From positions 42,572 through 106,571 of the forward strand of contig NZ_VOXD01000023.1 in the NCBI RefSeq assembly GCF_008014675.1: DNA of 64,000 nucleotides. The letters run 5' to 3'. The notes below the pieces were generated by a model. That model made no database searches and had not been told where the DNA came from. It saw only the letters and a program-made list of their open reading frames with translations. Below are positions 36,401 to 44,541 of this stretch, piece after piece. The position numbers and the translations under genes were made by a program. Position 1 is the first letter of the stretch; each line of letters begins with the position of its first letter. Source of the DNA: Neolewinella aurantiaca (lineage in GTDB: Bacteria; Bacteroidota; Bacteroidia; Chitinophagales; Saprospiraceae).

Positions 36401-39400
36401 CCCTTAGTTGTACAAACTGCCCTAACCCCGTTGCCTCACCGGGAGATGGTACCACCGAAACCTATACCCTGACGGTGACCCTGTACTACCCCAATGGAAC
36501 CTCATGTTCCTCTACGGATATGATGAACGTAACGACTACTGAATCAACAATTCCATCCGGCTTTGCGGGTCCGGACATCGTCGCTTGTGTGGGGGAAGAA
36601 GTAGTAATTGGTTCCGCCGCTGAGCCTGGCTATACTTACTCCTGGGCACCAGGTGTTTTCCTCTCTTCAACCAGTGGAATGCTGGATCAATCTATGCTGA
36701 CGTTTAGTGTTCCAATTCCGGATGATGATGATCCAACCCTATTTCCGGATGATATTCCCAACCCCATCACCTATACGGTTGCAGCAGAAATCAATGGCTG
36801 TGTTACCTATGATCAGGTGTCGGTTTACGTGATCGAAGCACGCGCTGATGAAGTGATAGAAAGCGACACCATGTGTGGACCGAGAACGCTGGGAGAAATT
36901 GACCGTACACCTGATATAGACGAAACCTACAGTTGGCGGGTCATCTCGTCTACTGGGGACAACAGTATGTTTTTAGGCCCTACGGATGGCCCGCGGGTTC
37001 CTGTTTCAGGCAACAACGCAGGAATGACGGCTTACGAACTTACCGTAAGTTATACGTCTCCTTCAGGTGCTATGGGAGTATGCCGTGACACTAGTTATGT
37101 TCCACCTTGTGGGTGTGTTGTTGAGGCTGAAGTAGAGGACGGAGGTTGTGCTGACTTTGACTCCGGAAACGTAGGTATACTCGCTTATGCGTCTTCTTCA
37201 GCCGACGGGCCCGGGCCCGCAGATTTTGATTACACCTGGACACCGATGGCGGGCCTGAACCGCTATGACAGTAGTTACGTAGAACTCACAGACAATGTAG
37301 CGCGAACCTACACCGTTCAGGCCGTTAGTAAGACAGATCCTAATTTCAGTTGTACCGTGGAGGTTCCGGTCAATCAGGTGAATTTTTCTACGCCGACTTT
37401 TAACGCCACCTCTCCCATAATCGGCTGTCCCGACGAACCTGTAAACATTGGTGATCCGGTGGCCCTCCCGGGCATCCTCTATGAATGGTCTCCCGCCCAG
37501 GGCTTAAACGATCCCAATGTTTCGAACCCGGAAGCAACGATTGTGGTCAGTACTGAATACACCGTAACCGTGACCGACGCCGTTACCGGCTGTGAATTTC
37601 TGGACACTGTTTTTGTCGAAGTAGGCCAGGCAGCTGCGGCAGGTGGAGACATTTATGTTTGTGATAACGGAGTCGTTACCCTCGGTACAAACGAAGATCG
37701 CTCTGCTGAAGGGTATTCCTACAGTTGGACACCGATCCTTCCAGCAGGAGATTACCGTAACGGAACCAATCAAAACAGTGCTCAGCCCGAGGTATTCATA
37801 ACGACTAACCAGACCTTTACGCTGACAGTTACCGGGCCGGCACCTACCAGTTGTATGAGTACAGATATGGTAAACGTTATCGTTGAGCCAACTCCCGGTT
37901 CGATAACTTTATCGGACATAGAATTCTGTCCATCCAGCTCAAACATAGTTCTGGGGTACACGGGTGGGGCCACATCCGGCACGAATGAAGTACCCACAGG
38001 CTTTGGCTACCAGTGGTCTCCCGGAGCATTGCTCAACGATCCTACCTTGAGAAACCCGACGGTAAATTCTCCACTGCCTTCCAGTGACATCACATTTACC
38101 CTGGAACTGAGGTCCGCCAGCGGTGGTTGCTCGTCCGAAGCAACCCAACAACTTCTGCTGTCTTCGTCTATCGTTCCACCCGAAACGACAAATGGCGTTG
38201 TTTGTGTTGATGAATCAATAAGCATAGGTTCTGCGGCTAATACTACCGGCCCAGGTATCAGCTATCAGTGGTTGCCGAACGATGGCAACCTCTCTGATCC
38301 GAACTCTCCAAACCCAAGCTTTTCCAGTTCTACCACGGGTAGGTTTACCTATACTGTTACCCGAAACGACAACGGATGCGCTACTACGGGTGAGGTAACA
38401 GTCAACGTAGTGGAAGTGAATGCACCACCGCTGCAAAATGAGGTGATTTGCCAGGGCGATCCTGTAGTACTGGGTCCAGCCATTCCGGAAGCAGGTGTAT
38501 CCTACGAATGGTCTCCCGCTACCGGGCTGGATGATCCGTTCATTGCCAACCCGACATTCACCGGTACTATGACAACCACGTTTACTTTAACGGTTGTCAA
38601 CTCACAGGGGTGTACCGATGAGGCGGTCGCTACGGTAGTCGTCAATCCTCCTCCCACCTTTATGGTTTCCCTGCCGGACACCACTCCGGTGTGTGATCCG
38701 ACCACAACCACCAGCATTGTACTGGACGCATCCGTAGAACCTGCGGGAGACTATGCTTACCGTTGGACACCAACCGCCAACCTGAGCAGCGCCAGCGTAT
38801 TGAACCCTACTTTCTTCGTCCCGGGCCCCGGCCAGTACGAATACGTACTGGAAGTTATTGACAATACAACAGGATGCTCTATCAGGGACACTACACTGAT
38901 TCTGACGGATGCCAGTTTCATGACTCCAATGGCCACTATTAATGACCCCGATGATCAATGTGTCAATGGAACCGACATGGCATTCGTTGGCGGCCCCGCA
39001 GTGGGTACTGTTGCTGGTGATATGGGCGTATTCAGCGTAAGTCCTGCTACAGCGGCATTTACCGATGCCGGCGATGGCACAGCGATTCTTGATGTAAGTG
39101 CTGCCGCGCCCGGAACCTACCAGGTCAGCTATACTTACTTTACCGAAAGTGGTTGTGATGACGTAGCAACAAGCACTGTGGAAGTATTTGGTCTGCCCAC
39201 CGTTACGCTCAATGATCCCGCCGATCAGTGTATCGACGGAACGGATATGACTTTCATGGGAACCCCTGCCCCCGGCACAGTTATTGGTGATATGGGCGTG
39301 TTCAGTATAAGTCCTGTCACGGCGGCATTCACCGATGCCGGAGATGGTACAGCAACCCTCGATGTAAGTGATGCCACCCCGGGAACCTACCAGGTCAGCT

Positions 39401-40317
39401 ACACTTACACCAACGAAAACGGCTGTGACGACGTCGCCATGAGTACCGTGGAGGTCTTTGCGCCCCCTGTCGTTACCCTCAATGATCCGGATGATCAGTG
39501 TATTGACGGAATGGACATGATCTTCACCGGTAGTCCCACTGTTGGTGCAGCAATTGGCGATATGGGCGTATTCAGTATAAGCCCCGCTACGGTAGCATTT
39601 ACGGACGCCGGAGATGGTACAGCAACCCTCGATGTAAGTGCGGCAGGCGCCGGAGCCTACCAGGTCAGCTACACTTACACTAACGAAAATGGTTGTACTA
39701 GTGTGGCGATGAGCTCAGTTGAGGTCTTCGCGCTGCCCGTGGTCACCCTCAACGATCCCGACGATGAGTGTACTGACGGAACCGACATGACCTTCACGGG
39801 CAACCCCGCCGTAGGTACCGGAGCCGGAGATATGAGCGTATTTGCCATAAGCCCCGAAACGACGGCATTTACCGATGCAGGAAACGGTACGGCCACCCTT
39901 GACGTAAGCGGTACGGCTCCCGGAACCTATCAGGTCACCTATACCTATACCAACGAAAACGGTTGTGTAGGTATGGCCACAAGCTCCGTAGAGATTTTCG
40001 CACCTCCGGTTGTAATCGTTGCTCCTCCGGCTACAATTTGTAGTACACAGCCCATCGACCTGACGGTTGGAGCATCCATTTCGCCGAATACTTTAGGAGG
40101 AACCTGGAGTAGTTCCGGTAACGGAAACTTTACCTCGGGAACCGACTTTGCTACTGCAACCAGCTACATTCCTGGTTCAGAGGATATCGCAGCGGGTGAG
40201 GTTACGCTTACTCTGACGAGTGATGATCCGGCCGGGCCATGTGGAACCTCAAGCGAATCGGTAACCTTCCAGATTCTCAACGTGGATTGTGGCCAATTCC
40301 TTTGGGACGGTAATTAG
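33496..40317 (+). CDS. Giant surface protein: DUF4347, propeller repeats, adhesin repeats
   Basis: This 2273-residue protein has a long signal region (1-55) and a DUF4347 domain (about 65-195) with His97 in LFSHGRSGE and Cys136 in IYGCSFGEG, a caspase-like His/Cys pair. Residues about 200-700 hold SBBP-type beta-propeller repeats (KLNPDGTTALSTLIGGSGDD). Residues about 720-1810 hold many SprB/PKD-like repeats (VGEEVVIGSAAEPGYTYSWAP, TEYTVTVTDAVTGC). Four repeats of exactly 90 residues follow (about 1815-2174), then a short tail ending DCGQFLWDGN. DUF4347 is found at the N-termini of large bacterial adhesins; peptidase activity is inference. No T9SS C-terminal domain is visible, although the type of protein would need one. 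A good terminator follows directly, so the end is not a frameshifted tail nearby. Confidence 0.9.
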   Translation: MKKLYLLHATSREACVPHRLFSTLLIRSVLQPWLVASVLAVTLSFVGSNHQLIAGSSPVMSDPCAPRHYIDASVADPLILAEAAKSVSGTDFHLFSHGRSGELFLNGRWRGPEALAKWLTEGNHLVGVDQLNIYGCSFGEGQRGRAAVAHLTTALGILVAASDDITGRDGDWELEVGSGGDALAFPAYKHNLQGFYDCASILEIPSSDIFTEPARYSHTKIVDGTTYVVQLVQDPYNLPIINGSPSNSTGFSEVYIAIFDENCNQTLGTFLPGSSANEFPMDMTVDADGNILVVGVTNSNGPTPIPTTDATQASGENRLSAYLSKVTPTGNLVFQTLVTSDVGNVTPIFGNFDSQHIAVGDDGSVFISLIGQTGASGILTTDGSTPGAGEQFIIARRYDPNGGLVYSRIIDYSGRELVSGMVVTGTSMWIGGDTRSSDFMTTDGTTFAGGPDDVYLIKLNPDGTTALSTLIGGSGDDAPPFLITDGSAVYAVEETNSSDFVTTTGVTYDGADDSFYAIKYNSDGTLAYTTLINADQDVSFSGTSGLFVRDGALYFSGQVNGDPGALFPANACTPFVGSDPAAANTAVVKLDVNGNVAYASLLGGADAKIFVNAAGEAFILSETGDITNNFTTDGSVGRSGTDDIYLAKLDANGCICLGSYLNDLGSGDPGGRANNSDIYVDDETVYFTILDSDLSTDGTVSFPDQNNPALIKYSFCPPTPTLTPSPLTPDNQSVCINGLVEQILAAPHEIDASGEVPIFINGARRSQSDIPLVYQWQFAPGPTGPWSDVEGPLGLGQNYSPPVTGLDIYYRRLTSNFECCGGEVISISETASILVGTDEAPDVDAGGVFYTCPGTPVMIGGAPTASGGSGGGYVYDWNDGAFTIANPTVSPTESTIYTVRVTDGAGCIQADQATVVVYTADAGEDEGICNGESVTIGGPAVMGLTIVDEGNPVANEYSIAYTWTGNTATLSCTNCPNPVASPGDGTTETYTLTVTLYYPNGTSCSSTDMMNVTTTESTIPSGFAGPDIVACVGEEVVIGSAAEPGYTYSWAPGVFLSSTSGMLDQSMLTFSVPIPDDDDPTLFPDDIPNPITYTVAAEINGCVTYDQVSVYVIEARADEVIESDTMCGPRTLGEIDRTPDIDETYSWRVISSTGDNSMFLGPTDGPRVPVSGNNAGMTAYELTVSYTSPSGAMGVCRDTSYVPPCGCVVEAEVEDGGCADFDSGNVGILAYASSSADGPGPADFDYTWTPMAGLNRYDSSYVELTDNVARTYTVQAVSKTDPNFSCTVEVPVNQVNFSTPTFNATSPIIGCPDEPVNIGDPVALPGILYEWSPAQGLNDPNVSNPEATIVVSTEYTVTVTDAVTGCEFLDTVFVEVGQAAAAGGDIYVCDNGVVTLGTNEDRSAEGYSYSWTPILPAGDYRNGTNQNSAQPEVFITTNQTFTLTVTGPAPTSCMSTDMVNVIVEPTPGSITLSDIEFCPSSSNIVLGYTGGATSGTNEVPTGFGYQWSPGALLNDPTLRNPTVNSPLPSSDITFTLELRSASGGCSSEATQQLLLSSSIVPPETTNGVVCVDESISIGSAANTTGPGISYQWLPNDGNLSDPNSPNPSFSSSTTGRFTYTVTRNDNGCATTGEVTVNVVEVNAPPLQNEVICQGDPVVLGPAIPEAGVSYEWSPATGLDDPFIANPTFTGTMTTTFTLTVVNSQGCTDEAVATVVVNPPPTFMVSLPDTTPVCDPTTTTSIVLDASVEPAGDYAYRWTPTANLSSASVLNPTFFVPGPGQYEYVLEVIDNTTGCSIRDTTLILTDASFMTPMATINDPDDQCVNGTDMAFVGGPAVGTVAGDMGVFSVSPATAAFTDAGDGTAILDVSAAAPGTYQVSYTYFTESGCDDVATSTVEVFGLPTVTLNDPADQCIDGTDMTFMGTPAPGTVIGDMGVFSISPVTAAFTDAGDGTATLDVSDATPGTYQVSYTYTNENGCDDVAMSTVEVFAPPVVTLNDPDDQCIDGMDMIFTGSPTVGAAIGDMGVFSISPATVAFTDAGDGTATLDVSAAGAGAYQVSYTYTNENGCTSVAMSSVEVFALPVVTLNDPDDECTDGTDMTFTGNPAVGTGAGDMSVFAISPETTAFTDAGNGTATLDVSGTAPGTYQVTYTYTNENGCVGMATSSVEIFAPPVVIVAPPATICSTQPIDLTVGASISPNTLGGTWSSSGNGNFTSGTDFATATSYIPGSEDIAAGEVTLTLTSDDPAGPCGTSSESVTFQILNVDCGQFLWDGN
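38937..40016 (+). repeat. Four in-frame 270-bp tandem repeats in the giant gene
   Basis: Units begin at about 38937, 39207, 39477 and 39747, exactly 270 bp (90 codons) apart. Each starts with LNDPDDQC-like, then GTDMTFTG, GDMGVFSISPATAAFTDAG, DGTATLDVS, GTYQVSYTYTNENGC and a VEVF end. The two cysteines per unit may form a disulfide. Copies differ mainly at third positions and loops, so the expansion is not brand new. Confidence 0.9.
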
Positions 40318-40747
40318 AACCAACAATCATCATCGTCCTTCCTGAGAGGAAAAGAGAAATGGGTCCGGAAATCTCCGGGCCCATTTCTGTTTACCTCCTA
40401 AGTAAAGTCTATTATGGAATCAGAATAGCAAGTCATCACAAAAAGACCAGCTTTCAGGCCGCCACCGGATTGAGCCTTTGTCTGGCAGTGTCCCGAAAAC
40501 CCTTCTTTGCACCTGCGACCGCGCCTTTTCATGAGTCATGAGTCAGGAGTTGACAGTACCCCGTCGCTTCTTCCTCCTTGGGGGCCAGGAGGCAATAGCG
40601 ATGTACAGTGCTAATGGCCCTAAAAACAACAATTTCGTTTCGGCCCTTCAACCCTCCCCGCTCCGGCGCGTTTTCGTCAGGCACACTCCACCATGCGGCG
40701 GTGTTACCCGACCAAATTACCAACTGACCAACGAACTACCCATCAAT
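40318..40747. other. Intergenic region: terminator and dispersed motif
   Basis: The 430 bp contain the terminator of the giant gene (40357-40392) and a dispersed-motif copy (TGCACCTGCGACCGCGCC, 40508-40525). The frame of the next gene is open from 40538 but that extension has no family similarity, so no gene is placed here. Confidence 0.6.
40357..40392 (+). terminator. Intrinsic terminator of the giant surface-protein gene
   Basis: AAATGGGTCCGGA (40357-40369) pairs with TCCGGGCCCATTT (40374-40386, one G-U pair) around a 4-nt loop, followed by CTGTTT. Confidence 0.85.
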
Positions 40748-42805
40748 ATGCTCCCTCCTAAGGCCAAGAAAATTTCCAAGACCCTCACCGCTCATCAGCA
40801 CGACCGCCAAGACGATTATTACTGGCTCAACCAACGTGAAGACCCGGAAGTGATTAAGTACCTGGAAGCAGAAAATGCCTATTTCGAGGCGCGCACGCAG
40901 GTGCAAAGTGGGTTGAGAGAAGAGCTCTTTCAGGAAATCAAGGGCCGCATCAAAGAGGACGACAGCAGCGTACCTTACGTAAAAGATGGTTACGAATACC
41001 AAACCAAGTACGAAACCGGCGACCAATACCCCCGGTACCTCCGCCGCAAACTCGACGAGACCGAGCCAGAAACAATGCTCGACGTCAACGAAATGGCCGA
41101 GCCGTACGATTTCTACAACGTTGGTGGCCTCAGCATTACCGACGACAACCGGTACCTCGCCTACGGCGAAGACACCATCAGCCGCCGCATCTATACTATC
41201 CACATCAAGGACCTGCTCACCGGCCAAAACCTGCCCGATCAGATCCCCAACACCACCGGCAGCTCCGTCTGGAGTGCCGATGGCCAGTACCTCTTCTATT
41301 CCGTGAAGGACGAAGCCCTGCGCCCCTACAAAATCATGCGCCATAAGCTCGGTACTGCACCCCAGGACGATGCCGTGATCTACGAAGAGCCGGATGAAAC
41401 CTTCCGTGCCTTCGTCGGCCGTTCCAAATCTAAAAAGTGGATCGTGATCGGTTCTGCTCAAACGGTTTCTACCGAGTACCACCTCCTGCGTGCCGACGAC
41501 CCGCTGGGCGAGCTCCGTGTTTTCCAGCCCCGCGAACGCGACCTCGAATACAGCATCGCTCACATCGACGAGCGCTTCTACATCCTTACCAATAAGGACG
41601 CCAGGAACTTCCAGCTGATGGTCACTCACGAAGACCAGACCAGCAAGGAGCACTGGCAGACCGTTATCCCCCACCGCGAAGACACTCTGCTCGAAGACGT
41701 CGACCTGTTCAAAAAATTCCTCGTCCTCAGCGAACGCACCAACGGGCTCACGCAACTGCGCATCCTCTCCGACGACGGCAGTAGCAGCAGCAGCAAGTCT
41801 GATATCGCATATCAATCCGATCACTACCTCCAATTCCCCGACGAGGCCTACATGGCGTACACCTCCGTCAATCCCGAATTCGATTCCGAAACGCTCCGCT
41901 TCGGCTACCAGTCAATGACTACTCCGGCCAGCACCTACGATTACAACATGATTACACGGGAGCAAACGCTCCTGAAACAGCAACCCGTTCTCGGTGAGTT
42001 CGATTCCGCCGACTACGTCAGCGAGCGCCGCTTCTCCGAGAGTCGCGATGGTACGAAAGTTCCCCTCAGCATTGTTTACCACAAAGACACCCCGAAGGAT
42101 GGTTCTGCGCCTCTGCTCCTCTATGCCTACGGTAGCTATGGCCACAGCATGGACCCCTACTTTTCCGTTGCGCGCCTGAGCCTGCTCAACCGTTGGTTCA
42201 TCTTCGTAATCGCCCACATCCGCGGCGGTGAAGAAATGGGTCGCCACTGGTACGAAGACGGTAAACTGCTGAAGAAGAAGAATACCTTCACTGATTTCAT
42301 CGACGCCGCCGAATGGCTTTTGGCGAACGATTACACTACCCAATCCGGTCTCTTTGCCATGGGCGGCAGTGCCGGCGGACTCCTGATGGGCGCGGTCGCC
42401 AATATGCGCCCCGACCTCTGGAAAGGTGTTGTTGCTCAGGTTCCCTTTGTCGATGTGGTTACAACAATGCTCGATGATTCTATTCCACTCACTACCGGCG
42501 AGTACGACGAGTGGGGTAACCCCAACGAAAAGGAATACTACGACTACATCCTTAGCTACAGCCCCTACGACCAGGTAGAAGCCAAAGACTATCCTAATAT
42601 GCTCGTTACCACCGGCCTGCACGACAGCCAGGTGCAGTACTGGGAACCCGCCAAGTGGGTCGCCCGCCTCCGTGAACTCAAAACCGACGACAACGAACTG
42701 CTGCTGCACACCGACATGAAGGTCGGTCACGGTGGTGCGTCGGGCCGCTTCGACTCCATCAGGGACGTGGCGCGGGATTACGCCTGGATCCTGTCTAAAG
42801 TGTAG
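40748..42805 (+). CDS. ptrB: Oligopeptidase B (prolyl-oligopeptidase family S9A)
   Basis: This 685-residue serine peptidase cleaves short peptides after basic residues. The ATG at 40748 begins the family pattern (PPKAKKISKTLTAHQHDRQDDYYWL); the frame is open to 40538 without similarity. The N-terminal seven-bladed propeller (about 70-400) gates the C-terminal alpha/beta hydrolase. The catalytic triad is Ser541 (GGSAGG), Asp626 (GLHDSQVQYWEP) and His661 (GHGGASGRF). The GRF/YWEP context fits oligopeptidase B rather than prolyl oligopeptidase. There is no signal peptide, so it is cytoplasmic. A dispersed-motif copy at 40888-40908 encodes ARTQVQS in the N-terminal helix. Confidence 0.92.
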   Translation: MLPPKAKKISKTLTAHQHDRQDDYYWLNQREDPEVIKYLEAENAYFEARTQVQSGLREELFQEIKGRIKEDDSSVPYVKDGYEYQTKYETGDQYPRYLRRKLDETEPETMLDVNEMAEPYDFYNVGGLSITDDNRYLAYGEDTISRRIYTIHIKDLLTGQNLPDQIPNTTGSSVWSADGQYLFYSVKDEALRPYKIMRHKLGTAPQDDAVIYEEPDETFRAFVGRSKSKKWIVIGSAQTVSTEYHLLRADDPLGELRVFQPRERDLEYSIAHIDERFYILTNKDARNFQLMVTHEDQTSKEHWQTVIPHREDTLLEDVDLFKKFLVLSERTNGLTQLRILSDDGSSSSSKSDIAYQSDHYLQFPDEAYMAYTSVNPEFDSETLRFGYQSMTTPASTYDYNMITREQTLLKQQPVLGEFDSADYVSERRFSESRDGTKVPLSIVYHKDTPKDGSAPLLLYAYGSYGHSMDPYFSVARLSLLNRWFIFVIAHIRGGEEMGRHWYEDGKLLKKKNTFTDFIDAAEWLLANDYTTQSGLFAMGGSAGGLLMGAVANMRPDLWKGVVAQVPFVDVVTTMLDDSIPLTTGEYDEWGNPNEKEYYDYILSYSPYDQVEAKDYPNMLVTTGLHDSQVQYWEPAKWVARLRELKTDDNELLLHTDMKVGHGGASGRFDSIRDVARDYAWILSKV
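40888..40908 (-). repeat. Dispersed 20-bp motif inside oligopeptidase B
   Basis: GGCGCGCACGCAGGTGCAAAG. In frame it encodes (E)ARTQVQS(G), in a helix of the N-terminal region. Confidence 0.75.
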
Positions 42806-42911
42806 AATTCCGGTAGAGAAACTATTTTCCGGCTCCCCACCAGCTATGTGATCTGAGGTCGCTTACATCTGCTTTCACCGTAGGTAAATGCGATCGGCAG
42901 GGCCACCATAA

Positions 42912-43913
42912 CTACCCAACGCGGGGTTTCACCTCCCGGCCGATCAGCTCTATAGCCCGGCAGAGATCTTCGTGGCCGATCCCGGCGTCCATCTGGAAGG
43001 TGAAACGATCAATTCCGCCAAGCGCCTCGGCGTGGCGTCGGATTTTGGCGGCAACTTTTTCCAGGTTGCCCACCACCAGAGCGCCGGTCTTTCCGGTCTG
43101 GGCCATGTAACTGTGCATCGTTACCGGCCCGAAACCGCGCTCTTCTCCGATTTTAGTGAACATTTCCTGGTAGCCGGGGAAATAAGTTTCGTGGGCCAGC
43201 TCGGTGGTTTTCGCTACGTAGCCCAGAGAGTGCAGCCCGACCTTGAGCGTTTCGGGAGCGTGCCCGGCCTCGGCACCAGCAGCCCGGTAAGCATCGATAA
43301 GTGGCCGAAAGCGGTGGGTTTCACCACCGATCACAGCAACCATCAGCGGCAGGCCAAGCGTTCCTGCCCGCACGAAGGATGCGGGCGTACCGCCTACTCC
43401 CAGCCAAACCGGCAATTTCTTTTGTACCGGCCGGGGGTATACGGCCTGTTCCTCGAGGGGAGCACGAAACCGGCCCGACCAGGTGATTGTCTCCTCATCG
43501 CGGATACGAAGCAATAGCTCAAGTTTTTCACGGAACAGCGGATCATAATCACCGAGACGGTAACCGAACAGCGGAAATGCCTCCGTGAAAGAACCGCGGC
43601 CGGCAACGATTTCAGCACGGCCGTTGCTGATCAGGTCCAGTGTCGCATAGTTTTGAAAAACCCGGACAGGATCGGCGGCACTGATGACCGTTACGGCCGA
43701 TCCCAACCTGATCCTGGTTGTTTTGGCTGCTGCTGCCGCAAGGATCATATGCGCCGCCGAATCAAGAAATTCGGCGCGGTGGTGCTCCCCGAGACCGAAG
43801 TAATCCAGTCCTTCCTGATCGCTCAGAACAATACGGTCAATAAGCTCCCCGATGGCCATGGCCCGGTCAGAAGCGGGAGGAGTAGCGGCAAAAGAATCGA
43901 TTCCAATTTCCAT
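42912..43913 (-). CDS. LLM-class flavin-dependent oxidoreductase (luciferase-like)
   Basis: This 333-residue protein has the luciferase-like TIM-barrel: MEIGIDSFA, LDYFGLGEHHRAEF, IRLGSAVTVISAADPVRVFQNYATLDLIS, GRAEIVAGRGSF and PVWLGVGGTPAS. These monooxygenases use FMNH2 with an unknown substrate. The gene is single, convergent with oligopeptidase B. Confidence 0.92.
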   Translation of the reverse strand: MEIGIDSFAATPPASDRAMAIGELIDRIVLSDQEGLDYFGLGEHHRAEFLDSAAHMILAAAAAKTTRIRLGSAVTVISAADPVRVFQNYATLDLISNGRAEIVAGRGSFTEAFPLFGYRLGDYDPLFREKLELLLRIRDEETITWSGRFRAPLEEQAVYPRPVQKKLPVWLGVGGTPASFVRAGTLGLPLMVAVIGGETHRFRPLIDAYRAAGAEAGHAPETLKVGLHSLGYVAKTTELAHETYFPGYQEMFTKIGEERGFGPVTMHSYMAQTGKTGALVVGNLEKVAAKIRRHAEALGGIDRFTFQMDAGIGHEDLCRAIELIGREVKPRVG

Positions 43914-44093
43914 AATATGATAATGAGTTAACGCCCGGCATGAATTCAGTTTCCAGAGCAGGACTGTTTTCTGACGTTACAGGCCGTGAAAAGTTCAATT
44001 GGTCACCCACCGGTCCTCCTCGTCCCCCCACCCTTGCATATTGCCCAGCGAACATCCCCGGCGGTCCCTTCCGTTTAAAAGAATAAAAACGTT

Positions 44094-44426
44094 ATGCTAA
44101 CTATCCTGCTCCAATCCAACGAATTAGCCGAAGATGCATACTGGCTTGCCGGTGCCGCGGTCATCATCCTTATTGCTGCGCTCTACTTCCGCAAAATTCT
44201 CGCGGACCGCGCAAAGCGCAAAGAAATTCTGCACGATCCCCGCTCCCACGTCGTCAATGATTCCAATTACAACATCAACCGCGAAGGCATCGATGGTCAC
44301 CGTGATCAGGCCCTGAACGCCAACGAAGCCCGTCAGGCCGTCGAGACCCTCAAAGAAACCGAGGAGATACCCAGCCGGGAAGAATTCACAGAATTACGTA
44401 AAGACATGGATAAAGAGGCAAGGTAG
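44094..44426 (+). CDS. Small single-span membrane protein
   Basis: This 110-residue protein has a membrane helix at about 14-33 (AYWLAGAAVIILIAALYF) followed by a basic stretch (RKILADRAKRKEIL) and a charged, probably helical cytoplasmic tail ending in Glu/Lys-rich repeats. I do not recognise a family. It lies 115 bp before the LptF/G gene on the same strand but has a separate promoter-like box in between. Confidence 0.65.
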   Translation: MLTILLQSNELAEDAYWLAGAAVIILIAALYFRKILADRAKRKEILHDPRSHVVNDSNYNINREGIDGHRDQALNANEARQAVETLKETEEIPSREEFTELRKDMDKEAR

Positions 44427-44441
44427 AAAACTTAAAGACTG

Positions 44442-44450
44442 TACTTTTGC
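44442..44450 (+). promoter_or_regulatory. Bacteroidota -7 box upstream of the LptF/G gene
   Basis: TACTTTTGC matches TAnnTTTGC and lies about 90 bp before the TTG start at 44542. A -33 TTG is not seen. Confidence 0.4.
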
Positions 44451-44541
44451 AGATTCAGAAACCAAAACACCATCAGGCAACGTTTCTGTCTGACCACCGT
44501 GTCATTGTATTACGCATCAATAAATTCCAGTCTTTATTCCC

